A stretch of DNA of 64,000 bases from Daphnia pulex (GCF_021134715.1 NC_060027.1:4402001-4466000), one strand, 5' to 3'. Counted from the first letter of the stretch, positions 13,457-24,300 are shown. Notes: generated by a model from the sequence alone, not told the origin. Made by a program: numbers and translations.

Positions 13457-15719
13457 ATTGCCCTCATTTCAGAGGAATAGGAGTAACCTCTGGTTGTCAT
13501 CTTTGTCCCATGCCCACATTGGACCCCGTCAAAATAATATTTTCTTTGATAGCAGAATATTCGAGAGGAATGCAAAGATTCTGATCTTTTCATAGTCAAC
13601 CCAATCATGGCAAAGGACTCTACTAGCTGTGTTTTGACGTTGTCTATGTCATTGGGAGTTCCTTCATGGCCCGGCTGTTGCATGAACAAGATTTGATTGT
13701 CCCCTGATCCTTTCAGGAAGTACTCATACCCTAGTCGATTAGCTACTCGCGTGATGGCCAGAATAGTATCTATTGTCCATTTCTTTTGCACTATTCATTG
13801 GTTCCCTCTCGCATGGTTCGTCCAAATTGTAAATTTACCTGGAGTCCCAGGAGGGGCAAAGCTGTTGGTACCGACAAAAGTGGCACCCGAGAAAGTGTTG
13901 AGAGCATAAGAGTAATGATCAACTCCGTGTATTTCATTTCACACTTTAAAAACACCCCACTGAGTTCTAAGCCTGAACGTGAAATTCCATTGATTGATGT
14001 CAATTATATAAGCTACCCATTTGTATCCAGGCTTGGCCACCAGTGGTGTTAAGGAATCCAAGCTACTTTTGAGTTCTGCTCCAGATATAGTCATTGTCTG
14101 CTGTTTGAACAAGGGTAAGATGTTAGCAGAGAAATTTTTTTCTAGTGTGGACGTCAACAATCTTGCTTCAAAAGTCAGGATAGAAAACACTCTAAAATCG
14201 AGTTTTAGCTCTCTTTCCTTGCCCATAAGCTGGGCGGTGCTCCATTCTTTGGGCATGCCTTGAACCTTGGCCACCTCATCAAAGTAACTTTTGATATCCA
14301 CTGTCATCCATCAGTTCCTGGTTGCATACCTTGGAAGGACAGTAATTTCATCACGTTCAGTGTATCTTTCACGTAGAGCTGATTCAGGCATGATAAAGGA
14401 GGAGAGATAGCCTTATCATCTATCAAATCTAAAGCATCCGGAAAGTAGTTGAATACTTGATGGGGCTCAAAGTGGATCTCAGCCCATTCACTAGTAGGGA
14501 TTTACCCACACTCTTTGATAGAAGGGCACCTACCGGATTCCCAGATGTCCAGAATGGAATGGGTTAACCATGGAGATGGCTTTATAGGAGGAAGACATCC
14601 TTCCTGGGAGAAAAATCCTACAGTGTACTGCTTGATAAATTCTCCTCTCCACTCTAAGTTGGCATCAGGTGCATGTGTGTATCTGAGCCGTGTGCCATAA
14701 TTGAACATCTTCTCTATGCCATATTCCGTATACCCTAAGGGATAATAATGCATCTTTTCTTGCCCATAGAGTTCAAGGACTAGAGGGATCGCCTGATCTT
14801 GCAAAGCATCATGAGCTACATCGAAGATGTCCAGGATCTCAACCAAGGATGGTTCAAGAACTGGGTGTTCATCTACGATCCCTTGAATAGTATTGGGGAG
14901 AAGCTCCTGGTCATGAAACCTTGGATCTAATCACCTCAGACTAGCTCCTACGGCAAGGACTTCCAGACTTTTGAATAGAATCACTGCTTCATTCCCAAAC
15001 TTAGTCCTGTCTAAGGTCTCATACAGCTGGTGTCCTAATCGATACATTAAGGGATATTCGGAAAATCAACGGGCTTTGCTGCATGGCAAATTGGCAAGGT
15101 ATAAGAAATAAGCAAACTTGCATTCTAGTTTGTCTAAAACAGCAAAAAACATGTTAAAAGTGATAATCACATCTTTTCCGGGGAATCCTGTCAGTAGCAC
15201 TAGATCCTGATAACGTTCAAATTCAGGGAAGTCTCTCAGGGGAAAACTCAACAACCCCTGGTCTGCTTGTTCCCTGATATCGTCATGTATCTTTAAAACC
15301 ATGGCTTTCTCTGAGAAAGCTTGCTTGGTAGAGAGATAGTCAGATAGAACTGACTATGGATGGACGATGGACATGTTCTAACGCTGCTGGTGTAAAATTC
15401 TTCAAATGCCCAAACAAGGCTTTCATTTGAGTCTCTATACAAGCTTAGTCACCTCATTAACGAGATTGAATTGTTTTTCTGTTTGAGCCCAATTAGAGGG
15501 GTTTCTCGAAGTCAATCTAATTTCAATCCATGATAAAATCGCCACATTGTTAACTTTTTCTAAGATTAATTCCACAGGATTTTTAGAACTCAAGTTGGGG
15601 TATCTGTTTTGAAATTTCTCGGGGTGCTGATTATAAAACTCCAATTTATCTAGTAAAAGAGGAGAGTCAAGATGTCGGGAGTAATGTCTAATCCAAGACT
15701 TTTTTGGGTCAGAAGCTCG

Positions 15720-15955
15720 AGAAAAAGAAAGTTAGTTTCCAAACGGAAAAATAAATAAAAAATAGAGTAGGTAGACAAAAGAATACTTTACAATGCATGT
15801 AAAAAATATTTCACAAAAAATAAATACAAAAAGAAATAATTGAAAAATAAAAATTTTGTCCAAGATGACCCCGTGTTCCCCTATTGACTAAATCTCATTA
15901 TCTAATATTGTCTTTTGATAGATTTGACATTGATGGTTGAATAAATTTATATTCT
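15720..15955. other. AT-rich spacer between the viral remnant and the Tc1 relics
   Basis: No gene is visible. A stretch at about 15861-15886 (GTCCAAGATGACCCC then GTTCCCCTA) resembles the terminal repeat of the MITE at 11445-12299, but only loosely. It could be a decayed end of a related element. Confidence 0.3.
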
Positions 15956-15959
15956 GGCA

Positions 15960-16422
15960 GTCATGGAAGTAACATACCTAACACAGTCCCTGTATGGAGT
16001 TGCATTGCTGTTGGCAATGTGCCAAATGTTATCAAGAAACTCACCTGTAGACTCGATACCACCCAGTACAAAGAGTTGCTGTATAGTCATGTACTTCCAT
16101 TCTGTAATGGGCTGCAGATAGTTCACGATTACTTCCCAGTCCACTATGCTTCATCAGTCAAGGAGTACTTCAAGTCAAATCAAATTCTCTCAACGTCTTG
16201 TCTGACTGGCTAAGGAAATCTGGAGACTTGATGCCTCTTGAAAATGTTTGGAGAGAAATGATTTTTATGGATTTGAAGCTGAAGGAAATATTTGCCAATA
16301 CTGTCGATGAACTATGGACTGCCATTGAACAAGTTTTTAATGTTATGAATCGTGGTGGTTACACTCGTAATAAATTACGTAGATTGTTAGAGAATGATGG
16401 CTACTGGGTTGATGTGATCTAA
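15960..16422 (+). pseudogene. Decayed Tc1/mariner transposase, 3' half
   Basis: Plus-strand segments at 16019-16213 and 16198-16422 overlap in different frames and together resemble the C-terminal half of a Tc1-type transposase. A segment with VKEYFKSN follows a degraded second-aspartate region (HDYFPVHYA, where the family has a QDN-P-H motif). PLENVW then marks the third catalytic residue region, followed by the usual tail with DELWTAIEQV. The N-terminal DNA-binding domain is not visible. The frame break and altered catalytic region make it non-functional. It is not the same copy as the minus-strand transposase next to it. Confidence 0.7.
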
Positions 16423-16565
16423 GTTACTATGTATAATATTCATATAACAATAAAGCCAAACATTGATGTTTGTTCAGGAAAAGCATGTATTTCTTACTTA
16501 ATTTATTGATCAGTAACGAGTATGGCCACCTTTGGCTGCCTTACACCTGTTTTCATAGAAAAAAT

Positions 16566-17825
16566 TTATTTTCTTAGGATTTTGCGAGGAATGCTTTTCC
16601 AGACATCTTGCACCATATGCCACATCTTTTCTTCGGATGTTCTCACAGATCTGTTTAGTTTCGAATCAATGTAATCCCACATTGCCTCGATAGGATTGAG
16701 ATCAGGGCTCTGTGGTGGCCAAACCATTCTTACAACGTCGCCTAGAACCATTTGCAAACACTTGGAATTAGAAATAAATTTGTAAACACTGAAACAAGTG
16801 GTATTTAAAAGACAATTGGTTAATATTGCATGTTTTCCCTCCGCAATATTCTTAATTTGAGGGCAACGTGAACTAATCTCATTTGGAGTTAAATAATAGG
16901 CGAGGATAGTTATGAAATCCTCAAAACACTGTCGTCAATCAATAGTAAACAAGCATACAAGTTAACAAATTGTTTTATCAATACCCATGCTGAAAATTTA
17001 AAGATCTAGCACGTTATACACTTTAGGTGCCTGATTTCTCCTTTTTTCGATATAGCCTCTGCATAACTTGGACGCATGTTTTGAGTCTTTGTCTTCCTGG
17101 AACACAAATCCTTCCCCAATGAGTCGCTTTCCTTCGGGCATTTCTGTGTGCACTAAGATGGAATGATACACTTTTCGATCCATGATTCCAACAATTCTTT
17201 TCAGTCGCGTAACCCCGTTTGTTGATATACCACCCTATACCATAATGCTTCACCTCCGTGTTTATTGTGGGCATAAGACATGACTTTATAAATTCCTCAC
17301 CAGGTTGTCTACGTACAAACAAACGGCGCTTACTCCCAAATAGTTCAAACTTAGATTCATCAGTGAACAAAACTTTTGCCCATTTCTGTTTGGACCACTT
17401 TACGTGTTTTTTGGCAAGCGCCAATCTTTTTTTAACATTGCGCTTGGACAGAAGAGGTTTTCGACAGTTACTCTGCCAATAAGACTCCAAGATGTTAACG
17501 AGCGATTCACGCAAGAATAGGAAACTGGCATTTGTCTTCTAAGATTGAAATCTTCCGTACAGACGGCCAGAGTTTTCCGTCGATCACGCCGCACACTCAA
17601 TTTTAAATAACGTTTATCCGAGTTATTTAATTTAGAAGGTCGCCCACTCCGTGGTAAATCGAGACAGCTATTTATTTTCTTAAAACGATCGATGGTGAAG
17701 TAAACTGTTGACATTTTGCAACCACTAAGTTCACAAATTTTTTTAACTGGAAGTTTTGTCTTATACAAAGTTATTATTTCACTACGTTTTTCAAGGGATA
17801 ACTGTCTTCGTGAATCGCCAGCCAT
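16566..17825 (-). pseudogene. Tc1-family transposase, frameshifted
   Basis: The N-terminal part (17825-17400) starts MAGDSRRQLSLEKRSEII and has a paired-type helix-turn-helix, followed by the RSGRPSKL linker typical of Tc1 proteins. In other frames, VLFTDESKFELFG (about 17.37 kb) gives the first catalytic aspartate, FQEDKDSKHAS (about 17.1 kb) the second, and WPPQSPDLNPIEAMW (about 16.7 kb) the glutamate. About 250 bp of unrelated AT-rich DNA (about 16755-17005) lies between the second and third catalytic regions. At least two frameshifts and this insertion inactivate it. It belongs to the element whose right terminal repeat ends at 18483. Confidence 0.85.
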
Positions 17826-18265
17826 TTTTCACCGTGTGCAAATGGCTTCATCACCACATAAGCTATTAAATGCCACCACGACATGAGTTATTTTTCTCGC
17901 GAAAGATCAAATTATTTAAATGAGAGGCAAAAAGCAAAATTTTCATAGCTTCCGCTGTTTTCTCTCCTTGCCCCAAAACAATGAGTCACAGCGCCCCTAG
18001 TGTGAGAGTGTCGACACACACCTCATTTTCCCAGCAACAAATTGGGGGGAGAAAACAACGGTATTTGATGACCCAGCAACGTTGTGAGGGCCGGAAAAAA
18101 GGAAACTTCTACTCTTTCGTTTTTCAACTGAAAATTCCAATTAGATGATATAAATGAAAAAAATTGCAAATAATAGCTAAAATAAAACTAACGCAGGTTT
18201 ATTTATTTTTTTAATCGCGTTTTCCTAGCCCTATCCGTTCAACTGGAAAAAAAGGCCAAAGTGAC

Positions 18266-18483
18266 CTTATTTGCATAAAGTCCTCTCTGCTTTCCAAAGA
18301 CTTTTAGAACGGGCCAAAAGTAACAAAAATCTGAAATAAATCAGAGGTCTTCTCACTACCTCTAACTATGTACACACCAAATTTGAAATAATTCAGTTAA
18401 AAACTGTACTACTTAGAGGACTGCAAAAACAGCGTTTTTGCATAAGGTCCTCTCGGGCTTCCAAAGACTTTGGGTAGGTACTG
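18266..18483. repeat. Right terminal repeat with internal direct repeats (Tc1 element)
   Basis: Two direct copies of a segment containing GCATAA.GTCCTCTC and CCAAAGACTTT lie about 168 bp apart, and the outer copy ends in GTAGGTACTG before TA. Such repeats serve as transposase binding sites in the IR/DR subgroup. Confidence 0.6.
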
Positions 18484-18485
18484 TA

Positions 18486-19872
18486 TCTTTAATTTTTGTA
18501 TTGATAAGGCCACAACACTAGATACCATTTGAGTTCAAAGGGGAATAAATGACAAATAAGAGTAATCAGGAAAAAGATATGCATTTTCAGTTTGCAATAA
18601 TCATTATCGCTGTAGTCACCAAGGAAATCATTCAGCATTCTCTAATGTGGCATGGCTTGTGCTTGCTACTGGCTGCTCCATGTTAACATCTGGCTCTTCA
18701 CTAAATGTCAATTGAGAATCCAACTTAAATCTTGATTTTGGCTCATCACATAAAAACTCAATTTAATTATTAACATTTACAACATTCGTTAGCTAACTGC
18801 GACAAGTTCGGGTGCAATAATTTACATCCAGTAATCTTAAAGAATCCAAAAAGGCATTACAATTTATGACAAAAAATGTCAGGAAAACAAAAGCATGAGT
18901 TACTAAAATTCCTATACATTTTCTCTTTGTGTCATGTTTGTGTCTCGAAAAGAAATTGTGGATTTCCGACTCCCTAACGGAGACACTCGCGTCATCGATC
19001 AACACCACCTAATGGCAGCACCTTGATCTTCGATCCTACCTGCGTCATAACGCTAGCGAGGTAGGATAGCAGTCATTCAAAAGTCAAAGCTAAAAAAAAA
19101 TGTGCGTCAATTGAGCATTCGAATTGTTTCGGTTTTTTGTAAAACGTCATAAAAACAACTTTAGATTATCGGCGTTGAACTATATGAACGGCTTGTTGCT
19201 ACGTTGATGTCGAAGAGTGGCCGACGCCCTTTGATGTCATCTATTACCGTATCCTGTCCTAAACACTTAAATGAAGAACACAGTATTAATAATACAATTG
19301 CAATTCAAATAGCAGGACAAATAAACTCACTTGCAGAGACCAGGTTTTAGGCTGTAAGGGAATGAGTGAAATGATGAACGACTGGAATGAAATGTCGACA
19401 ATGACATTCCTGAAAATTTCAATTTTTTTTCAATTTTATTTCATTATTATTCGGTTAAAAGTTCGGAAGAAAATACAAGGGCATTGTTGCCTTCATATCT
19501 GGAATTATGCCTATATTAATTAAAACCATTTTCATTGGTAAAATAAAATTGAAAAATAAAACAATTGAAATAACCAAAATAAAATAATTGCCACATAAAG
19601 ATTGTATCAGTTTTTCTTATATGGATACTTCTTCCTACAGAAACAAAGTAATAATATTGTTTTATCAGTGTTTTACATTTATGTCATAGATTCATTTTTA
19701 CAATTAGTAGGGACAAATGCACTGAAAAGACTATAGACTATGATGATGACACGATAGCTTCAATAATCTACAATAAGTTATTTCTCTGTCTTGTTAGCAG
19801 GTATTCATTATTTCAAATCTTGGTGGTGTTAATACTTTACAATATAAACATTTAAAAAATAATAGGTATCCA
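18486..19872. other. Intergenic DNA without a supported gene
   Basis: The stretch is AT-rich and has no convincing coding frame. A small hairpin is visible at about 19035-19068 (GATCCTACCTGCG pairing with CGAGGTAGGAT). The last bases before 19873 include a TTTACAATATAAACATTTAAAAAATAATAG tract that could end in a splice acceptor (AG at about 19864-19865). Confidence 0.35.
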
Positions 19873-20699
19873 ATGGGTTCCAGGTCCATTAGTCAGCTCT
19901 TGAAAATCTATCGAGCAACATGCAAAAGACCAAGTGAATTCGAAGAAGATGAAGAGAAGATTTACGAAAAAAAAAGAAAGACTGAAACTCTTATGAGTGC
20001 AATCACCAGTAACGATTTTGATCAAGTGAAGAAGTTGGTAAATGAGGACGTTGACGCCTCAACAGTTGGAGACTTCGAAATCAACGAACAGAAAACGTTC
20101 TACGGAGTCCCACCTCTCATTGCTGCTATCTTGACAGGGAATGAAACGATTGTTAATTACCTTGTGGGAAAATATACGCACTTTCGGGTTGAAAAGGTAG
20201 CAAAAAAGAGTGATTGTTTGATTTTGCCAACTGGTGTTGATCTTGAAGAACAATTGGATATGTTGTGGAGGCCATTGTAGTTACTTGTTTACTACGTGGA
20301 AATCATGGAGCCCGCAAGTCTGGCTGGACTTGCTTGGAAAGCGCTATTCTGTTGCGTCTCTCTCAATTAGTTCCTTTCAAAACCAGCTATCACACATCAC
20401 CTTTAGAGAAACGAGTTTTTGGAACTGTCCGTCAAGTGAAGAACATAGAAGAGCTAAATGCTCTTAAATGCAAGACATCACTCAGGGAGATTGAGGCTTT
20501 AGGCCTACATACACTCAAGCGGTTTTTAACGAAGTACAACCGTTTTTCTCCAATGATTTTGCCATCGAAAGTATCCACGCTTTTTCTCAAAGGAACTTTT
20601 CTTCTAGACGAAATGCTCAGCAGCCCTTCACGGATCTTCTCTGTGTCTCTATTTCTTGTCGAATTGTTTCAAACTTACTCTCTAACGGTGACTTCTTAG
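19873..20699 (+). pseudogene. Ankyrin-repeat, Fem-1-like gene fragment (frameshifted)
   Basis: The frame from 19873 encodes a charged N-terminus and then an ankyrin-like unit (SAITSNDFDQVKKLVNED, then PPLIAAILTGNETIVNYLVG). It stops at 20280. A second frame from about 20265 carries on with VFGTVRQVKNIEELNAL, which resembles the segment after the N-terminal ankyrin repeats of Fem-1 proteins, the substrate receptors of CUL2 ubiquitin ligases. The repeat block is much shorter than in true Fem-1 (six or more repeats), and a frameshift lies at about 20.27 kb unless a tiny intron is present. I read it as a degenerate member of a lineage-expanded family; the Fem-1 link is tentative. A part of it is duplicated at 22.3-22.5 and 23.2-23.4 kb. 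Confidence 0.45.
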
Positions 20700-21928
20700 T
20701 CGAAAGCAATGATACAAGTAATAATGTCAACTCTGATCGGATTGAAGAAAGTTCTTGGTGATCGAAAGTGGGTGCTGATCGAGTTGTCTAAAGAAACAAA
20801 TTTGATAACATAAAAAAATAAGAAAATCTGTATTGACTTTCTCGTGTTGTTCACTATGTGGGGGGGGACTAAAGGGTTTACTGTTTCATTTAATAACAAA
20901 AATTTCAAAAAGCAATTGTTTCTGGCTTCAACAAGTTCTACGACGAACACCATTGTGAGTTTTGTGATGCCGTTTTTACTGATGGATCATCCCTATCCAA
21001 AAACTTACGCAAAAATCATTTAATGCAATTTGAAGGGGTAGTCTACGAAAACATAGTTCTTGCAATAAATATATCTTAACCTGCTTTTCAGAGAGCTACA
21101 ACAATTATTTCTGCCGATGTAGTGGAGTCAGAGCAGTTTCATATACTGCTCGACCCGGAATTGTCAGTAAGTAATTTTAAATAAATAAAAATAAATTCTG
21201 CCTGGTTAAAGCTATTTTATTATTTAATTTCTATTTGAAAACTCATTCAAAGAAAATAAGAACCATAGAATCTGCAAAAATAAATGAAAACGTCCCAATC
21301 CCGATTCCCGAAGGAGTAATAAATAAATTTATCAATACAAAAATTAGCATCAGTGATAATTGTCAGGCATACGATCATAATCCCAAAATCATTATCAACG
21401 ATAATTTTTACATGAATTTGGGCTATCGGCCTAATGAAGTATTGAATTGGTAAAGAAGTATTCTGAATTTTTGTAACATGAAGCCTGGTAAACTCTTCGT
21501 CTTCTATTAAAAAAACATTTTGTTGTTGTTGGGTAACATCCGAAGTTGCCAGTTCTATTAAAGCGAAAAAAATTGTAAGCGAACTGGTAATTTTTCTTGC
21601 ATGGCGGCTTATGGAGATTTCACTGGTGGCATTATTTATGAACCCCTTTTCCGTATGAATGGAGCCACCACAACAGTGTTGCATGATTGAACATTTGATT
21701 TTTAAAATAACTCTCCCAACACTAGTGTGAGGGCTAGGATAAATCCTATTTTTCGTAAAAGAAAAGTCAAGATAAGATAATAGATATTAAATATACTTTT
21801 GGTATCTTGTGTCAAATTCAGTTAAAACGGAATTGAACGGTTTGAAAATTACTGGTAACTTTTGCCAAAAAAGATACGATACTTTTAATCCCATCTAGCG
21901 GCAGAAAATGATTTACTTTGCTGTACGG
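20700..21928. other. Region after the Fem-1-like fragment, no clear gene
   Basis: Short open frames exist (for example 72 codons at 21235 plus and 145 codons at 21684-21247 minus), but they overlap on opposite strands and match nothing I recognise. A run of nine G lies at about 20861-20869. At 21891-21901 the sequence CCATCTAGCGG resembles the reverse complement of the CTCF core motif. Confidence 0.35.
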
Positions 21929-22052
21929 CCTAGAGGCTGGCTATCCCTGTGTGGACGTATAGAAATCATGCCAGAGGGCCATAAGTATACTTTCTGTTTC
22001 TACATGATTTCTATTACACAGGGGTAGCCAGCAGGGCCAGCCTCTAGCTCGC
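21929..22052. repeat. Short inverted-repeat (hairpin) element
   Basis: GAGGCTGGCTATCCCTGTGT at about 21931 pairs with ACACAGGGGTAGCCAGC at about 22016-22032, and a further GGCCAGCCTC follows. Inside these arms, GAAATCATG near 21962 faces CATGATTTC near 22003. The spacing gives a stem-loop of about 120 bp, typical of a small MITE or hairpin repeat. Confidence 0.5.
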
Positions 22053-22259
22053 TCTAAACCGTAACTAGAGTAGGCAATGCTCGGCAGTCGGCACAAGCAG
22101 ACTAGTTTCAGCCTATTAACCATGTCTTCTTTCGTCCGAGATCTATATTTGCTGATTGCCTTAATAACTTGTAATTCATTTTATCGCACATGGCATGCGA
22201 CTTGATTCATTCCATTCCAAGGAAACTCGATTTGAGGAAGGTTCTGGATTGGATACTGG

Positions 22260-22960
22260 TCAACGATAAAGTTCGTCTTGGGTTGACGCAACGTTACCCA
22301 TACTGATTTCAGGTGAAAAAATTTCTTGGTCAGATAGTTTGTCTTCCTCTGGTTCGGTATTCTCAGACAAAGACGCAGTAGGATCGGGTAAAATGGCAGA
22401 GACACTGTCAGGTTTCCACATAATGGGTTCATTCATTTTCTGTTCATTGAATACGAAGTCTGCAACTGTTGACACGTCAATGCCCTCATTTGCCAACTTC
22501 TTCAGTTGATCAAAATCGTTGCTCTTGATTGCACTCATAAGAGTCTCGGTCTTTCCTTTCTTTCCACAAATCGATTTGAAATTGTTATGTCAAATGTCGG
22601 GTGTGAAGATACTGATTGCGGTCGTAAGACTGTATGACGATAATGGCCACTTCAAGGAAACTTTCAAAGAGACCAGATGGAAGATGATGGAGATCAGACG
22701 CTTCGACATTGACATCGATGCTGGTCAACCGTCTCGACGCTTTCCTCAAATCGGCCAATTTGCTGGAAACCCGGTGGACTAGATTTGTCTTACTCTCACC
22801 AACTGAAACTTTCTGGCAAGTGCCAAGCAAAAATTTAAAAACCGTAGAAATAATAAAAGCTGACCACTTATTTTTTTAACGTACCTCAAATCGTTTTCCG
22901 ACTCTTAGTCGCTGTCCTAGGTGACTCTTGAATCATGGTGCACACTGTGGATATTTTTGC
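22260..22960 (-). pseudogene. Chimeric fragment: DENND2 exons joined to Fem-1-like exon, copy 1
   Basis: Read on the minus strand, about 22960-22890 is a decayed copy of the DENND2 exon that encodes MEVNDIHSWHHDS. About 22800-22600 copies the next DENND2 exon (VRRVSS-LADLRKASR and LFESFLEVA are still readable). Immediately after comes a copy of the ankyrin-type exon (MSAIKSNDFDQLKKLANEG, 22538 on), which runs open to 22260 with an acidic tail. The DENND2 part has stops and small indels, so the joint product is not expected to be made. The intact DENND2 exons are at 29356-28971 and the Fem-1-like source is at 19.9 kb. A near-identical second copy follows. Confidence 0.7.
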
Positions 22961-23131
22961 CTTCCATAGGGGAACACAAAAGGAACGAAAAACTATAGAA
23001 AAATCTCCTATAGTAGGAAGAAATGTCGAAAAAACATTAAAGAAACTGTGTAGTGATCTAAATCTTGTTACGCACTCACACTCACCTCACTTCACAAAAT
23101 CCGAAACAGCTCGCAACGACGAACGACGAAT

Positions 23132-24300
23132 TCACGCACTGAAGCCTGCAGTTACTCGTCGTCTCCCAACTACGACGAGTTGACGTCGACGATCGTTTAA
23201 AGTATATAGATTGAACGATACGATAGATAAAATGGCAGAGACACTGTCAGGTTTCCACATAATGGGTTCATTCATTTTCTGTTCATTGAATACGAAGTCT
23301 GCAACTGTTGACACGTCAATGCCCTCATTTGCCAACTTCTTCAGTTGATCAAAATCGTTGCTCTTGATTGCACTCATAAGAGTCTCGGTCTTTCCTTTCT
23401 TTCCACAAACTGATTTGAAATTGTTATGTCAAATGTCGGGTGTGAAGATACTGATGGCGGTCGTAAGACGGTATGACGATAATGGCCACTTCAAGGAAAA
23501 TGTCTGTAATACCCCGTTGGGTGATTACAGAGAATAGTGTAGACAAGTAGCAAGAGGACAAGCTGATGTATTAGAGGTGTGGTCGATAGGAAGGGAGTAC
23601 AGAGAGAGAGAGATACACATGGGAAGGGTGCAGCATTTATAGTGGGTTATTGAGGGCTGAAATGATCCCGCTTGATCGTGTTCTTGTTGAGCTGGACCAG
23701 CGCCTTGGTTGAGCTGGACCAGCGGGCCGGTTGAGCTGGGCCGGTATTTCGATCTGTCCGCTGAGTCAGCGTGCAGCGTCGGCGTTTCCGGTGGCAGGCA
23801 TTATGGTGTGACGTATGTTGCTGGTGTTGATGTCCCGGCTGTGACGTAGACGGTGGGTGGTGGCCATCGCTGGAGGGGCGGGGCTAGTAGACACCGCGGG
23901 GCAAGTCGGCTCTGCGGGGTGCGTTGCCTCTGAGGGGCAGGTTGCCTCGCGGGGCTAGTTGGGTCCACGGGGCATTACATTTTAAAGAGACCAGATAGAA
24001 GACGAGTGAGACCAGACGCTTCGACATTGACATCGATGCTGGTCAACGGTCTCGACGCTTTCCTTAAATCAGCCAATTTGCTGGAAACCCGGCGGACGTA
24101 AAATTTTCTATCCTCAACCAGCTGAAACTTTCTGGCAAGTGCCACGCAAAAATTTCAAACCGTAGAAAAAGGCAAAAAGCTGACCACTTGAAGGTACGTA
24201 CCTCAAAACGTTTTCCAACTCGAAGTCGCTGTCGTCGGTGACGCTTGACACATCGTACACACTGTGGATATCGTCGACTTCCATAATGGGGGAACATACA
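23132..24300 (-). pseudogene. Chimeric DENND2/Fem-1-like fragment, copy 2, interrupted
   Basis: This repeats copy 1: the minus-strand ankyrin-type segment (23377-23232, same residues as copy 1 through KPDSVSAIL) and the two DENND2-derived exons (about 23420-23500 plus 23980-24130, and about 24200-24290). A 475-bp insertion at 23505-23979 splits the DENND2-derived exon. Copy 2 diverges from copy 1 at about 23228, where its ankyrin segment runs into unrelated sequence. Because the two copies are nearly identical in the shared ankyrin part, the tandem duplication is probably more recent than the first duplication from DENND2. Confidence 0.7.
23505..23979. mobile_element. Solo-LTR-like insertion with 12-bp inverted ends
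   Basis: The segment starts TGTAATACCCCG and ends CGGGGCATTACA, an inverted pair of 12 bp with one mismatch and TG...CA ends as in LTRs. It is absent from the parallel site in copy 1 (about 22640), so its borders are set by comparison. It is much more GC-rich than its surroundings and carries a short repeated phrase GTTGAGCTGGACCAGCG (about 23686-23740). No coding frame is present. It could also be a non-autonomous DNA element; I see no clean target duplication. Confidence 0.65.

Larger units (their letters stand above)
10867..15720 (-). pseudogene. Endogenous negative-strand RNA virus polymerase (L) remnant
   Basis: A series of minus-strand open segments (about 15720-15435, 15302-15066, 14846-14502, 14307-13939, 13791-13455, 12550-12309 and 11430-10867) reads, in order, like one large viral protein broken by stops and frameshifts. 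Diagnostic pieces are KERELK at about 14.21 kb, the acidic-residue/WN motif IIDINQWN at about 14.0 kb (polymerase motif A), and GDNQ at about 13.70 kb, the hallmark motif C of mononegavirus-type L polymerases. Downstream, LRKM and NNLQLKE fit the conserved region after the palm. The domain order matches the N-terminal to central part of L; the capping and methyltransferase parts are absent. Two inverted-repeat insertions (11445-12299 and 12549-13456) split it further. It cannot encode a working enzyme. Whether the source was rhabdo-, chu- or another mononega-like virus is not settled. Flanking cellular repeats show it is integrated DNA. Confidence 0.85.
16440..18483 (-). mobile_element. Tc1-like element with IR/DR-type right terminus
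   Basis: The transposase remnant is followed on its 5' side by a terminal region with two direct repeats of about 40 bp (18266-18306 and 18434-18473, both TTGCATAA.GTCCTCTC then CCAAAGACTTT). The outermost bases are GGTAGGTACTG followed by TA. Read from outside this is TA-CAGTACCTACC, the expected TA target plus CAGT end of Tc1 elements. Paired direct repeats in one terminus are the IR/DR arrangement. I did not find the matching left terminus, so the left border is approximate. Confidence 0.65.
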
